Shown here: one piece after another, positions 1 to 11,344 of the stretch
How the letters are laid out: the number at the start of each line of letters is the position of its first letter
Position numbering within the stretch: the first letter of the stretch is position 1
NCBI GenBank assembly: GCA_033782935.1
Contig: JAWQEG010000002.1
Span: forward strand, 23,501 to 87,500
Source of the DNA: Petrolisthes cinctipes
Taxonomy: Eukaryota > Arthropoda > Malacostraca > Decapoda > Porcellanidae
Direction: 5' to 3'
Length of the DNA stretch: 64,000 nt
Made by a program: the position numbers and the translations under genes
The notes under the pieces: generated by a model
What the model saw: only the letters and a program-made list of their open reading frames with translations
What the model was told of the DNA's origin: nothing
Databases searched by the model: none

Positions 1-229
1 TGGATGAATATTATTTTCCTGACTGTACATACATTATCATAAGACGTAAGTTGTTTTTCTATTGGGTTAACTGATATAGATGTAATTGAACCTTTCGACG
101 TTAATAGTGCTTCCCTCCGATAAAATATAAAAGTGTAAATACATTGTTTGTGCAACGATCAAAAAGCTATCACAACGCACCCTCACTTAAAATAACCTTT
201 CTATTATTAAATATCCTTCACAAATATGT
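1..229. other. AT-rich unique sequence, no feature seen
   Basis: No ORF of note, simple repeat or recognisable element is visible in this opening stretch. Confidence 0.5.
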
Positions 230-425
230 ACTGTACACTCGCAATCCAAAATGTGTATTTAGGCTTGCTTCGAATAGCCTAATCGACTATTAAGGGAGCT
301 CAGGCAAATATTGAAACAAGATAAACGTTGTAGGCCTAATTGGTTCACTAGTATGTCAAATGATTCGAGACTTCAAAAGAACCTGGATACAAATTTTGGA
401 TTCCGAAAATACACATGTCTAAACC
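230..425 (+). repeat. Family D fold-back element, divergent copy
   Basis: It shares a 'GCTTCGAATA' box, a central 'TTGGTTCACTRGTATGTCA' stretch and an 'ACCTGGATAC' box with the copy at 41609-41775. A third relative is at 7745-7885. In the better copy the outer segments pair as inverted repeats around 'TCCAGGTCT'. A 72-codon ORF across this copy is a by-product. Confidence 0.5.
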
Positions 426-428
426 TTC

Positions 429-516
429 TCCTCCTCTCATGTAAATTTCCTCCTCCTTCCTCCTCCTCCTCCTCCTCTTCTTTACGTCTTCTTCCTCCTC
501 CTCCTATTTTTCTCCC
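429..516 (+). repeat. (TCC)n pyrimidine tract
   Basis: Imperfect TCC/CTT triplets on the plus strand. Confidence 0.85.
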
Positions 517-603
517 GTCCTCCCGATAGTTGGTGGACGGAGGAAATGAGAGGATGACCCAAGTACGGAAGAATTACAATAAAAGGCAAGGAGGATGTGG
601 CAA

Positions 604-1070
604 CTATGTGTGTGTGTGTGTGTGTGTATGAGTCGTAGTTTGATATAAATAAGTGGGAAAGTTGATGTGGTGTATATAGGTGGGCGTGAATGAGGTGGAA
701 ATGGGACAGTGGGTGTGTGGTGGGTGTAAGTGGGTGGAACAGTGGATGTGGGGGTAGGTGGGACAGTGAATGTGTGTGTAAGTGGGACAGTGAGTGGGTG
801 TGGATACTTGAAATGGGTGTAGGTGTAAGTGAGACAGTGGGTGTGGATACTTAAAATGGGTGTGGGTGTAAGTGAGATGGGTGTGGGCGAAGCAGTATGT
901 GTGGGTGTGGGTGTGGGTGGAGCAGTGTGTGTGTGTGGGTGTGTGTGTGCGTGGGTGTTGGTGTAATATGAGTGTGGGCGTTACTGTATTTTTTTTTTTT
1001 TTCTGCAAGTGGGGCAATGACTGGAGGTGTGTGTGTGTGTGTGTGTGTGTGTGTTGGTGTGGGTGTTGAG
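604..1070. repeat. GT-rich minisatellite with (GT)n runs
   Basis: Degenerate units built from 'GTGGGTGT' and 'AAGTGGGACAGTG', with pure (GT)n at 606-628 and 1027-1053 and a poly-T run near 989-1002. The 215-codon minus-strand ORF across it is His/Thr/Pro-only translation of the repeat. Confidence 0.9.
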
Positions 1071-1350
1071 TTCCATGACACACTTCAACAGGTTTACCGT
1101 GAACTGTGCCAAACTCTTTTACCCCAGACAAAACAAAACAAAAAAGGAACAAAAAACAGAGCACACGTTTCGAGACAATTCCAAGAGCTATGAATAATAT
1201 GTCAGTGAAATGGAACCTTCTCATTCTATCATATACAAACAACACAAACACATCTATCTACTCTAAGTGAGTCTGTTTTGCATAATAGCTTATAGAAATT
1301 ATGTAGTAAATAATAGCCTATCTACACCACTAGCATCACTAGGACCTTAG

Positions 1351-2011
1351 AAAACACACACACACACACACACACATGAATAAACGTAATGAAATAGGAA
1401 AGACTCGTATCTTTTGGTTGGTATGCTTTTTCATTCACGTTAATCTAGCTTTTTTTTTGTGTGTGTGTGTGTGTGTGTTAATTTTGACTGTTTTAAATAT
1501 CTCTACTTGTGGAGCACTGAAAGATGTTACACGTTTACACGACCTTACTTACCTTCCTTCTCTTTTCCTACTCTGGTTTGCACACACACACACACACACA
1601 CACTGACTCTAGGGCCACTCGCGGTAGTCACAACACACCTGCCACTTTCTCGTGACGTGTGTGTATGTGTGTGTGTGTGTTGGGGATGACAAGGGCCTCA
1701 AGTTGTGGGTTTCATGAATCCTTCTTGTTGTGTCGGAACAAAACATAAACTGTCTAATTTTCGTCTTATTACGAATGCTTCTTTACTTTTCTTATTTATT
1801 TTTTTCCTTACTTTTTTTTTTCAAGATTAAGGGGAGGCTTTCTTTAAAAGACAATATCAAACTGACAACCAAACAAACAACCAAACAACCAAACAAAATA
1901 AATATTAAATAATAATTAACTATATAAATAATAAATAATGGACTAACCTATACTCACCTCCCCACAAGGAACTATTCACCACCCTACTCACAACTCACGA
2001 TAGGAAACATA

Positions 2012-2054
<43 letters not shown>
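1351..2054. repeat. Cluster of short (CA)n/(GT)n tracts
   Basis: Runs at about 1352-1375 (CA), 1459-1478 (GT), 1580-1603 (CA), 1660-1680 (GT) and 2009-2053 (CA), with AT-rich sequence between them. I see no gene here. Confidence 0.85.
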
Positions 2055-2055
<1 letters not shown>

Positions 2056-3118
2056 ACACCTGGGAATCACATGTAATAAGTAGGACTGCCTCAAGTATAG
2101 CAATAACATCTGTAACACAACACTGACTTATTTCATGTATTCATATCATACAACCCGTGTACACCAATGCAATATCCACACACTTCTACCCTCATTTTTT
2201 TTTTTTTTTCATCTACTCCTCTTATACTATTATGGAGGCTATCGTATTGGCCATCGTACAGTACATCTATTTATCTATCTATCATTTTTGCCTGCCTCAT
2301 TTTAGCCTGCCTCAATTTTGGTTTTGCATACGACCCTGGAGTGTTTTTTTTTTTTTTTCTGTTGACTGTACTGTGTATAGGTGTTGATGTGGTAATGATA
2401 CTAAGGGCGGATGCTGTTCACAAACTTCCTCACACCCTCTCCTTCCCATTCATATTTCTCTAATCTCAAACTTAAAGTGAATATGAGGAGGGTATGAATG
2501 TGTTAGTGGGGAATGAATGTATGTGTGGGGGGGAAAAAGATGAGGAGGATATTTATGTGTTAGTAGGAGAGTGAATGTGTGTAGTAGGGAGTAAATATGA
2601 GGGGAAAATGAATGTGTTAGTGGGAAGTGAATGTACAGAAAGTGGTGGATGATGAAGTAATGCAGAAAAACGAATACAGTAAAAAAAAAAAACTGTAGTC
2701 ACAAGTATAAAGAAGAACAGATAGAAAAGACAACACAAGCACGAAGGGAAAAGAAGGAAAAGAGGGACAGTTGATGAGAGGAAAGGGACCGGCTCAGGAC
2801 CAAAGGGGCGTCAAAGCCTTTAAAATATTGGTAGGAGGGAGGTCCATCTGTGTTATAAGGCTCTCGTTCGTTTTTTTTTTTTTTTCGTTTTTCTTATACG
2901 GTCACTTAGGCTACATTTATTTAGTAACTTTGGATTCTATAGATGTGCAGAGCCGACATTATTTGCAGGTATTCCTCTGAACTTATGCCTTTCCTTTACC
3001 ACCTCGCTGATATCGGAAAACTGCTTCTTCAATAACCAGTAGTGGGCATTTCCCATGTTCGCATATATATATATGTTTTTTTGTTTTTTTTCGGGGTGTG
3101 GGGGGAGTGGATATGAGG

Positions 3119-3119
<1 letters not shown>
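2055..3119. other. Non-coding stretch with degenerate GTGAATGT repeat
   Basis: Poly-T runs occur near 2196-2209, 2344-2358 and 2870-2885. A loose minisatellite of 'GTGTTAGTGGGRAGTGAATG' type lies at 2485-2635. No gene recognised. Confidence 0.5.
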
Positions 3120-3182
<63 letters not shown>

Positions 3183-3444
3183 TGGTGGTAGTGGTGGTGG
3201 TGGTGGTGGTAGTGGTGGTGGTAGTGGTGGTGGTAGTGGTAGTGGTGGTGGTGGTGGTAGTGGTGGTGGTAGTGGTGGTGGTGGTGGTAGTGGTAGTGGT
3301 GGTGGTAGTGGTAGTGGTGGTGGTGGTAGTGGTAGTGGTGGTGGTGGTAGTGGTGGTGGTAGTGGTGGTGGTGGTAGTGGTGGTGGTGGTAGTGGTGGTG
3401 GTGGTGGTGGTGGTGGTGGTGGTAGTGGTAGTAGTGGTGGTGGT
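3120..3444. repeat. Compound (GT)n then (GGT/AGT)n satellite
   Basis: About 62 bp of pure GT passes directly into about 260 bp of GGT triplets broken by AGT. All three frames are open, giving poly-Val, poly-Gly/Ser and, on the other strand, poly-Pro/His ORFs. I do not treat these as genes. Confidence 0.97.
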
Positions 3445-3531
3445 TTCCGTCTATACAAACCTTCACTGTCAGTCACTTCTATACTTCCCCGGAAACTACT
3501 CACAAACATCGGAAACAAACAAGGTCAACCG

Positions 3532-3535
<4 letters not shown>

Positions 3536-3597
<62 letters not shown>
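3536..3597. repeat. (CA)n microsatellite
   Basis: About 60 bp of CA with one CT interruption. Confidence 0.95.
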
Positions 3598-3598
<1 letters not shown>

Positions 3599-3719
3599 CA
3601 CAACAGCTGATTTGGCATGAGCTTCCCCTATACACAACATTCCTCCCTTTCCCCCCAACACCATCCCAGGGGCAGACCCACACAGGAAAGGAAGGGGAGG
3701 GGGATGATACAGTAACCCT

Positions 3720-3757
3720 TAAACAACAACAACAACAACAACAATAATAATAATAAA
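3720..3757. repeat. (CAA)n(TAA)n microsatellite
   Basis: CAA triplets run directly into TAA triplets. Confidence 0.9.
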
Positions 3758-3835
3758 AATAACTATACAATAAGACCACTTAAGACTACATTGAATTACA
3801 AGTATATACAGTGATTAAGTAAGTGATGATATAGA

Positions 3836-4003
3836 TTAAGGAGGTATATAGTAGTGTTGGTTAATCTGGGGCAAATGATTCCTCCAAACTATTTTCAGCA
3901 ACAGAACACCATTATTTTTGTTCTTGTGGTCCTGTTTCTTGGCATATATATTTTGGAGGAATCAAGGCACTTCAATATATCAAAAGTGTGTTACCCCCTT
4001 TAA
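3836..4003 (+). mobile_element. Family A fold-back element (copy A1)
   Basis: Starts TTAAGGAGGTA and ends in the inverted form ...ACCCCCTTTAA. Inside are the two diagnostic arms: 'GATTCCTCCAAACTATT' and, in reverse complement, 'TTTGGAGGAATCAAGGCAC'. It has no coding capacity. Family A resembles a MITE: short, palindromic and present in many copies. Confidence 0.8.
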
Positions 4004-4060
4004 TTAAGTGGTTTCATATTATCCTGTGTCAGTTTTCAGACTACAAATAATTCATTGATG

Positions 4061-4243
4061 CTTGAAGGGGACAGTACAGTGTTGGTTCATCTGGAGCAAT
4101 GGATTCCTTTAAACTCTTCCAAGCAACAGGCCACCACTATTTTTGTTCATTTAGTCTTGTTTCCTGGCATACGTTGGAGGAATCAAGGCACACTATATAT
4201 GTACCAAAAAGTGTATAACCTCCTGAATTGTCCCTCTTATTAA
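4061..4243 (+). mobile_element. Family A fold-back element (copy A2)
   Basis: Begins 'AAGGGGACAGTACAGTG' and carries both family A arms ('GGATTCCTTTAAACTCTTCC' and 'GTTGGAGGAATCAAGGCAC'). It is in the same orientation as A1, 57 bp downstream. Confidence 0.8.
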
Positions 4244-4289
4244 TACAACTCTCCTTTCACTTGACAATGTGTGGGATCTACCCTTGTTC

Positions 4290-4975
4290 CCCCTCCTTTA
4301 CTACACTCTTTCATCACGTTTACTTCCCACTCTCCCCTCCCCTTCTTTACTCCACATTTTTCCCTTCCCTACTCTCCTACTTTACTCTATATAATTCTTT
4401 CCACCCCTATTCCCCTCATTTCCTTCATACTATCTCCTGCCTTACTCCCTCTTCCTCTCATTTACTTCATATTCTCCTCTACTCCCTTCCACACTCTCCC
4501 ATCTCCTATTCTCCTTCATTCCTCCACATTCTCTCATCTCCTACTCTCCTTCTTTACTCCACACTCTCTCCTCCCCTTTACTCCATCTTTTCCCCTATAC
4601 TCCCTTCCACTCTCTCCTCCCCTACTCCCTTCCTTTACTCCATATTTTCCCCTACTCCCTTCCACTCTCTCCTCTCCTATACTCCACACTCTCTCCTCTC
4701 CTATTCCCCTCCCCTACTCCACACTCTCTCCTCCCCTTTACTCCATATTTTCCCCTACTCCCTTCCACTCTCTCCTCTCCTACTCCACACTCTCTCCTCC
4801 CCTTTACTCCATATTTTCCCCTACTCCCTTCCACTCTCTCCTCTCCTATACTCCACACTCTCTCCTCTCCTATTCCCCTCCCCTACTCCACACTCTCTCC
4901 TCCCCTTTACTCCATATTTTCCCATACTCCCTTCCACTCTCTCCTCTCCTACTCCACACTCTCTCCTCACCTGCA
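4290..4975 (+). repeat. Pyrimidine-rich minisatellite
   Basis: Tandem units built from 'CTCCACACTCTCTCCTCCCC', 'TTTACTCCATATTTTCCCCT' and 'ACTCCCTTCCACTCTCTCCT', clearest at 4560-4975. It leaves ORFs of 277 and 349 codons open in two frames at once; these are Ser/Pro/Leu translations of the repeat. Confidence 0.92.
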
Positions 4976-5094
4976 TCCTTCGTGTCTGCCTACACTACAC
5001 TTTCCACCAACACAGAGAAACTCCAACAAGAAACTCAAGACTGGAGAGGATATACCGCTAATTATAATGTAAACAAAATTATGAACCAAAAACA

Positions 5095-5252
5095 TCAATC
5101 AACACAACAACAACAACATCAATCAACAAAACAACAACATCAATCAACAAAACAACATCAATCAACAAAACAACAACAACATCAATCAACAAAACAACAA
5201 CATCAACCTCAATCAACAAAACAACAACATCAATCAACAACAACAACATCGC
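5095..5252 (+). repeat. CAACAACATCAATCAACAAA minisatellite
   Basis: About nine copies of a 14-26 bp unit made of CAA triplets plus 'CATCAATCAACAAAA'. Confidence 0.92.
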
Positions 5253-5365
5253 TAAAAAAATGTCTAACCTCGTCCGTTTCTAGATTAGGAATGAATACCA
5301 GACAAGATCATCACGGGTAAATGTTACGATAATTGCCACGATTAGAGAGACGTAATGACCAAAGT

Positions 5366-5390
5366 AAAAAAAAAAAAAAAAAAAAAAAAA
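5366..5390 (+). repeat. Poly-A tract
   Basis: 25 consecutive A. No adjacent retroelement body recognised. Confidence 0.95.
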
Positions 5391-5624
5391 TCATTGACCA
5401 CCATTCACCGACACGTGCATTCATTCATTCATTCATTCTCCAGCCATCATCTGTGTTTTGTTTTGTTTTCTAATGCCCCCCCCCCCAATGACGTGGCGGG
5501 ATGTGATTGGCTGCCTGAGGGAAGATAGGGCCACGGGATTGGTTGGTTCTCCTTGGCTTACATTTACACGAAGAAGAAAAGCTATTAAATAACATCCATG
5601 GTTGCCCAGGTATAGGATATATTA

Positions 5625-5801
5625 ATTTTGGGTACGGTATATATTATGGTACATTTTTGATACATTGGAGTGCCTTGATTCCTACAAAGTATGCCAGGAA
5701 ACAGAGCAAGATGATGAGAATTAATGGTAGTCTGTTGTTGCTTGGAATAGTTTGGAGGATTCAGTTGCTCCAGAATTACCAATACAAAACTTCCCCCTTA
5801 A
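5625..5801 (-). mobile_element. Family A fold-back element (copy A3)
   Basis: Reverse orientation: 'GAGTGCCTTGATTCCTACAA' then 'TATGCCAGGAAACAG', central 'TTAATGGTAGTCTGTTG', then 'AGTTTGGAGGATTCAGTTGC', ending CCCCCTTAA. It abuts A4 and shares its TTAA. Confidence 0.8.
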
Positions 5802-5959
5802 GGTGGTAATTCTTTTTTGGTACTTTGGAGTGCCTTGATTCCTCCAAAGTATGCTAGGAAACAGGACCAGAAGGGGCAAAAATAATGGTGTTCTGTTGCT
5901 TGGAATAGTTTGGGGAAATCGATTGCTCCAGATTTACCAACACTGTACCGTCCCCTTAA
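5798..5959 (-). mobile_element. Family A fold-back element (copy A4)
   Basis: Starts at the TTAA that closes A3 and ends GTCCCCTTAA. Core boxes 'GATTCCTCCAAAGTATG' and 'TTGGAATAGTTTGGGGAAAT'. It has the same orientation as A3, so the pair is a head-to-tail tandem sharing one TTAA. Confidence 0.85.
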
Positions 5960-6427
5960 CGTCTGCGCAGCATAGAGGGCGGGTCATTACGCAGGTCGCA
6001 GATGGAGTGAGGCGCTCGCTACTAGAGAAAAATATTAAGAGAGAGGGAGAGAGAGGGAGAGAGACAGTGTGTGAGTGAGTCTCCGGCAAGCAACAGTTGA
6101 CCCTCTCCTCTGTAAAACCTCCTGGCATCCTCAGCAACTATACCACCAATACAACACAACACCTGTCTGTCTGTCTGTCTTGTCTCCTCCTTCTCTCACT
6201 CACATAGCATACACCTGACATCTGCCCTCGTCTATACACACCTGTCTGTTGTTTACACCTGTTCCTAGATCGCCTCCAGATAGACACACACACACACACC
6301 TTACAACAGCATCGGGTCAGCCTCCACACACACACCTGCATCACCGGCCGTTCTCACATTAGTTGGCAAAGAAGTAAGTTGTTTATTGTTGTTGGACACT
6401 CAAGAAACTAATGATTGTATTTATATA

Positions 6428-6430
<3 letters not shown>
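5960..6430. other. Intergenic, short repeats only
   Basis: Holds a small GA-rich patch near 6030-6070, four TGTC units near 6165-6182 and short CA runs. No gene recognised. Confidence 0.4.

Positions 6431-6513
<83 letters not shown>
6431..6513. repeat. (GT)n microsatellite
   Basis: 83 bp of uninterrupted GT. Confidence 0.98.
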
Positions 6514-6515
<2 letters not shown>

Positions 6516-6800
6516 GGCTTATATAAATGTGAAGGAAATCTGACTTAGGATCCTCGTATGACAAGCTTTCCTATTTTCTACATGTCAGTTAAGCTATCCT
6601 CCTATATAGTTCCTTCATCCATGTCTGCTGGGTGTCCAAATCATGAATATCATATCCTATACAGAAGGAATGACAAAAACATGATATCAACATTCCTCTT
6701 CCTTTACAGCGGAGGAAGATGCAGGCAACAACAGTATCGCGATTTGTCTAAGAAAATTAACCATATTGTCTTGGTGTGATGCATTCTTTGTTCTTGGTGA

Positions 6801-7125
6801 TACATTACAGTCTACATTACATTACAGTCTACATTACATTACAATCTATATTACAGTCTACATTACATTACAGTCTACATTACATTACAGTCTACATTAC
6901 ATTACAATCTATATTGCAGTCTACATTACATTACAGTCTACATTACATTACAATCTATATTACAGTATACATTACATTAGTCTACATTACATTACAATCT
7001 ATATTACAGTCTACATTACATTACAGTCTACATTACATTACAATCTATATTACAGTCTACATTACATTACAGTCTACATTACATTACAGTCTACATTACA
7101 TTACAATCTATATTACAGTCTACAA
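6801..7125 (+). repeat. ACATTACATTACAGTCT minisatellite
   Basis: 17-bp units ('ACATTACATTACAGTCT') alternate with a diverged 'ACATTACATTACAATCTAT' form, giving a higher-order period of roughly 50-65 bp. ORFs of about 125 codons in two frames are artefacts. Confidence 0.95.
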
Positions 7126-7744
7126 CAGAATTTTCATCCATCGGGTTAAATAAAACATTATAAACACTGTAAAAATGTATGGACACGATAAAAATGTGTA
7201 CGAAAATTTAGAAATGTGTTTGTTATGAATGATGGTGCCCGCTTCTAATACTCTTGCTCTCCTTAATTCCCTGCAGGCAACATACAGTTTAATTAACCTA
7301 CTTCTAACATTCGCTCGAAATTAATCTTTAAACAAAAACGAATGGCAAACTTGTATGTTGGTTGGTGGTCACTTTTCTTTTTGAGGGAGGTGTATTGTTA
7401 TGGGACAAATGTCGACTTCAATTAACTTGCCATGAACTTCTTGCCGTTTGAGGGAATGATTATAGGCACTATCAAAAGTACATAATATTTACGTTTATAA
7501 AACGTTGGACTTTAACGTTGTACTTTACTGGATAAAGGATTATAATTATATGAATCTTATAATTATCATGTAAGGTAAATGAAGTCTACAGTACACTAGT
7601 TTTACATTAATGCACGCCCCTCACAGATAGAAATAACTGAGCACACACATATATACATACATACATACATAAAACACAGTTTCCATTTGTGGTCATGCAG
7701 CTGAACATGTTTTCACCAATTACATCAAGACATCAGAGTTGTGT
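7126..7744. other. AT-rich unique sequence, nothing identified
   Basis: No ORF, repeat element or RNA gene recognised. Confidence 0.4.
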
Positions 7745-7885
7745 TCATAATCACGAGCACTAATAAGTTTCCAGGTGTGCTTCGAATACCTATATAAAGA
7801 CAGTAAATAAATGCACAATAAGATCTCCATTGGAATTAGTTCGTTGGTGAATTGGACTGTTCAAAGCTTCAACCAAAACTGTATA
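7745..7885 (+). repeat. Family D fold-back fragment
   Basis: Contains 'AATAAGTTTCCAGGTGTGC' and 'TTCGAATACC', matching the left arm of the family D copy at 41609-41775. The right half is diverged. Confidence 0.45.
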
Positions 7886-8228
7886 AAAATTAGTGATCGT
7901 GACTGTACAGCAGACACTAAAAAGTTCTGTCACCACATCTCCTCCCTGACCAATTAATTAAGAGATGTTGTGTCCTTATTTCCTTCAGCTGACAAGATTA
8001 AAAGATATGATACATGAACTCTGACCAAAATAACAGAGATAATGCATGAACCTTTTTTTGGTGACTGTAGCATACAATGATTAACAGAAACATAGAGTGT
8101 AACTGACTGACTATGAGGTGAAAAAGAAAAAAATGCCTAGTATGACTGACTACTGTTGACCTTAACACCTTGAATTCCCCCCCCCCACCACCCACCCCCT
8201 TCCTACTTACTTGTACCGTCCCTCACTG

Positions 8229-8422
8229 TCACACACACACACACACACACACATAGGCCAGTCAGCATCACACACACACACACACACACACACACAGGCA
8301 AGTCATCATACCACACACACACAAACACACACACACACAGGCCAGTCATCATACCACACACACACACACACACACATATGCAGAGGCCAGTCAGCATCAA
8401 ACACACACACACACACACACAC
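8229..8422 (+). repeat. Minisatellite with (CA)n inside each unit
   Basis: Five (CA)n blocks separated by 'GGCCAGTCAGCATCA' or 'GGCAAGTCATCATACCA' spacers, with a period of about 40-55 bp. The microsatellite is carried inside a larger tandem unit. Confidence 0.93.
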
Positions 8423-8792
8423 CAGACAGCCTCCTGCTCACCATACATACCACAATGGACTCAAAACTACTTAAGACATTTTTGAACAATTTATGAAGGG
8501 AGTGATTTTATTTATTTTTTGATGGAGGCACCAATGACATTCAGAGGATACAATAATTATGTATTACCAAATAACATAATATCTGGACGAGTTCCCATAA
8601 ATTAAATAATATTAAGCGTCACATGATGATAATAATATGCTTGGATTAATTCCCGGATAATATTAACAGGTGATGCAGGATAATCCCCCGTTTTAATCCA
8701 GGAATGTAAATAGAGTCAGACCAGCAGGTGTATCGTTCTGTATAATATCATGGTCAATATCCTCACGTGGTTCACTGGCTGATGTGGACTTG

Positions 8793-9085
8793 ATTAAGGA
8801 GGAAGTACAGTGTGTGGTGTTGGTAAATCTGGACCTTGTGATGTAGTCAGAAAATTGGAGGTAAACGAGTAAAACAAATATTGCCACGAAACACCACCTA
8901 TATGGAAGGAGCTTGTTTCGTGGCATAGACAGGAAGAATCAGAAGCCTCCAGTTCTCATACACGAAGGGGAAAGTACAGTGTGTGGTGGAGCAAATGATT
9001 CCTCTAAATTATTCCAAGCAACATGATGATACCATTATACTTATTCATGGGTTCTGTTTCCTGACATACTTTGGAGCAGGAAGGA
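8793..9085 (+). mobile_element. Chimeric A-C-A fold-back cluster (A5 and C1)
   Basis: A family A left end (8793-8832, 'AAGGAGGAAGTACAGTG') runs into a family C body (8833-8965: 'TGATGTAGTCAGAAAATTGG', 'TTGCCACGAAACACC', 'GTTTCGTGGCATAGACAGG'). This is followed by a second family A left end (8966: 'AAGGGGAAAGTACAGTGTG') and most of an A body to about 9085. It is best read as a C insertion or template switch within A. Confidence 0.7.
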
Positions 9086-9403
9086 AGGTGTATACGTGAC
9101 GATCTTATAGTCGAGATGGGCAGGGGGAAGGAAGGAAGGAGGGGGTGGAGCTATATAAGATGTTGAGACACCTTACATTCGGTACACACTGAGATGACTG
9201 TAGGGAGAACTGAAGGGGAAGAAAGAGAAGTACCCTAGGCCTGAAATATTCCCTGTAGGATGAGGAGGGATAATGGTGATATCTGAGTATGAAAGAAAAC
9301 CACCATATAGACCTGCATGAAAATATGATTCCTCGGTGATGATCTTACTAACCAGAGCACCGACTTGAGATATATACATAATAGTAGTCATATAGGTAAA
9401 GTT

Positions 9404-9698
9404 AACAGTAGTACAAACTCCACCAGTCCACTTTATAGTACCACAAACTCCACCACTCCACTTTATAGTACCACAAACTCTACCACTCCACGTTATAGTA
9501 CCACAAACTCCACCACTCCATGTTATAGTACCACAAACTCTACCACTCCACGTTATAGTACCACAAACTCCACCACTCCATGTTATAGTACCACAAACTC
9601 CACCACTCTACGTTATAGTACCACAAACTCCACCACTCCATGTTATAGTACCACAAACTCCACCACTCCACTTTATAGTACCACAAACTCCACCAACC
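9404..9698 (+). repeat. 30-bp minisatellite, ORF-compatible
   Basis: About ten 30-bp copies of 'CCACAAACTCCACCACTCCA' plus 'CTTTATAGTA'. Because 30 is divisible by 3, an ORF (9365-9835) encodes ten-residue Ser/Thr/Asn-rich units, and then a unique 45-residue tail ending at 9835. Unit differences change residues (Leu/Arg/Cys before Tyr), so I see no sign of protein-level constraint. Confidence 0.93.
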
Positions 9699-9835
9699 CC
9701 ATTCCCTACAATAATGACCTTAGATTATACCCTCAAACTACTGCACCTGGTGGTCTCAAAATGCCTATAAGAGAGGTCATATTAGGGTATAAAGACACTG
9801 AAGGGAGGAAGTTTGTTACCATCACCCAGCCCTAA

Positions 9836-10410
9836 GGTAAATGACCTCATCTAGTCACCTCGTTCGCCACCTCTCATCACCCAACCCCCCAACGGCTTCA
9901 CAGTGATGAGCGGATTATAAAGATCACTTCAAATATTCGGGTGATGCTTCCTAAACCTTTCTCATTCCTCTGTCGGTCGGTCGGTTTTACAGTCATTGCA
10001 CCTGGGTATATTTTTATCAAAGTCAGAAACAAAATAACCTACTAATAATTTTGAAGGACATTAGTAGACGGATATAAAATCAATTATGTATTTATCATTT
10101 AATTTTTTTTCAAAGCTAGAAACGCAAATATCCTATACTAATAATTTTGAAGGGCTTGCAGGCATCGACCGAACATATGTAGACCACTATACATATAAGA
10201 TTAGTTGACCTACATATAACTATTTGTGTCTTCTTCCTCCTTCCCTCCAGCCACCAAATCAATTCAGTTCTCCAAATAGACCCCCTGATCTTGCCTTGGT
10301 GACCAGAACACATCCATCAAATGCTTCGGTTCTGAGTAACGGGGGATAATCTGTATACAGGAAGTTTTGTCATTAAGGTGTTGGTTGTTTGCTCTGGTTA
10401 GTTAGTATGT
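9836..10410. other. Unique sequence, nothing identified
   Basis: A short direct duplication is visible: the 'TCAAA' to 'AATAATTTTGAAGG' segment near 10017-10060 recurs near 10108-10153. No gene found. Confidence 0.4.
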
Positions 10411-10628
10411 CAAGGGAAGATTCTTTTGTTTGTTTGTTGGTGAATTGGAAGGTCTCTGCTGTTTCCTCTAATCTATGCCAAGAAACATGTCCCCTATTTG
10501 TGTTACCATTTAGGGCGTCTGTTTACTGCCATAGTTAGGAGGAATCAATAGCCTTCCAATTTGCCAACCATGCACGCAGACAGTCTCCTCAAGGGACCCT
10601 GTGATGTAGTCAGAAAATTGGAGGTACA
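10411..10628 (+). mobile_element. Family B fold-back element (B1) joined to a family C left arm (C2)
   Basis: 'GGAAGATTCTTTTGTT...TTGGTGAATTGGAAGGTCTC' starts the B copy. The second arm has 'GCCATAGTTAGGAGGAATCA' and 'AGCCTTCCAATTTGCCAACC'. At 10594 it changes to 'AAGGGACCCTGTGATGTAGT', the left end of family C, which stops at about 10628. Confidence 0.7.
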
Positions 10629-10950
10629 CACACACACCTGCTAGTACAACACACACACACACCAAATCGTCATCATATTCTTTCCTCGTCACACCCTTCA
10701 CACTTTAAGCCTATACTCCTACTTCAGTTTCAAGTATGAGACGTAGTGTACTTTACAGAATAATCTCAGGCTTGGGGGGACCTTGGAAATATTTTTATAG
10801 CTAACATCAAACGCTTTTTCTTATCATAGAGAACCACCCTCTGAAATTCAAAGATCAAAGGTCCATAAGAGCTATAATTATGATATAAAAAAAATGTGTT
10901 AGCAAGCGTACAGTACTTAGACCCAATAATATAGATCAAATACTTTTGGC

Positions 10951-11124
10951 TTAAGGAGAGAGTATACTTTTAGTACGTTGAAGCGCCTTGATTCCCTCAA
11001 AGTATGCCAGAAAACAGAATCAGAGGAAGCTAAGGAACAAAAATAATGGTGTTCTGTTGCTTGGAATAGTTTGAAGGAATAATTTGCTCCGGATTTATTC
11101 ACCAACACTGTATCCTCACCTTAA
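10951..11124 (-). mobile_element. Family A fold-back element (copy A6)
   Basis: TTAAGGAGAGAGTATAC at one end and CTCACCTTAA at the other. Core boxes 'CTTGATTCCCTCAAAGTATG' and 'TTGGAATAGTTTGAAGGAAT', and 'CACCAACACTGTATCC' near the right end. Confidence 0.85.
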
Positions 11125-11344
11125 AAAATACACAGGCAGCGGCAAAGGAAAGGCGATGGACGAAGCCTAGATCACGTAAACATATAATAATTGCTGATGC
11201 TCAGATGCCAATTACGGAAATTAGGGCAAATCCTGCTCCAATTACCACCAACATCTTCCTTCCTAGTGACAACCAGCCTACAGAGACCCCTCCCCTCTAC
11301 CCCACCATACAGTCACCCCTCCCCTCCCCCATCCCTCCCCATAA

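Noticed and set aside
2937..3747. Poly-Pro, poly-His, poly-Gly and poly-Val ORFs up to 230 codons
   Set aside because: Translations of (GT)n and (GGT)n in several frames on both strands.
4228..5320. ORFs of 277 and 349 codons on the plus strand
   Set aside because: Two overlapping frames are open because the DNA is a pyrimidine minisatellite. The products are Ser/Pro/Leu/His/Gln only.
8229..8422. Regular repeats with spacers resembling a CRISPR array
   Set aside because: The 'repeats' are (CA)n runs and the spacers are near-identical, so it is a eukaryotic minisatellite.
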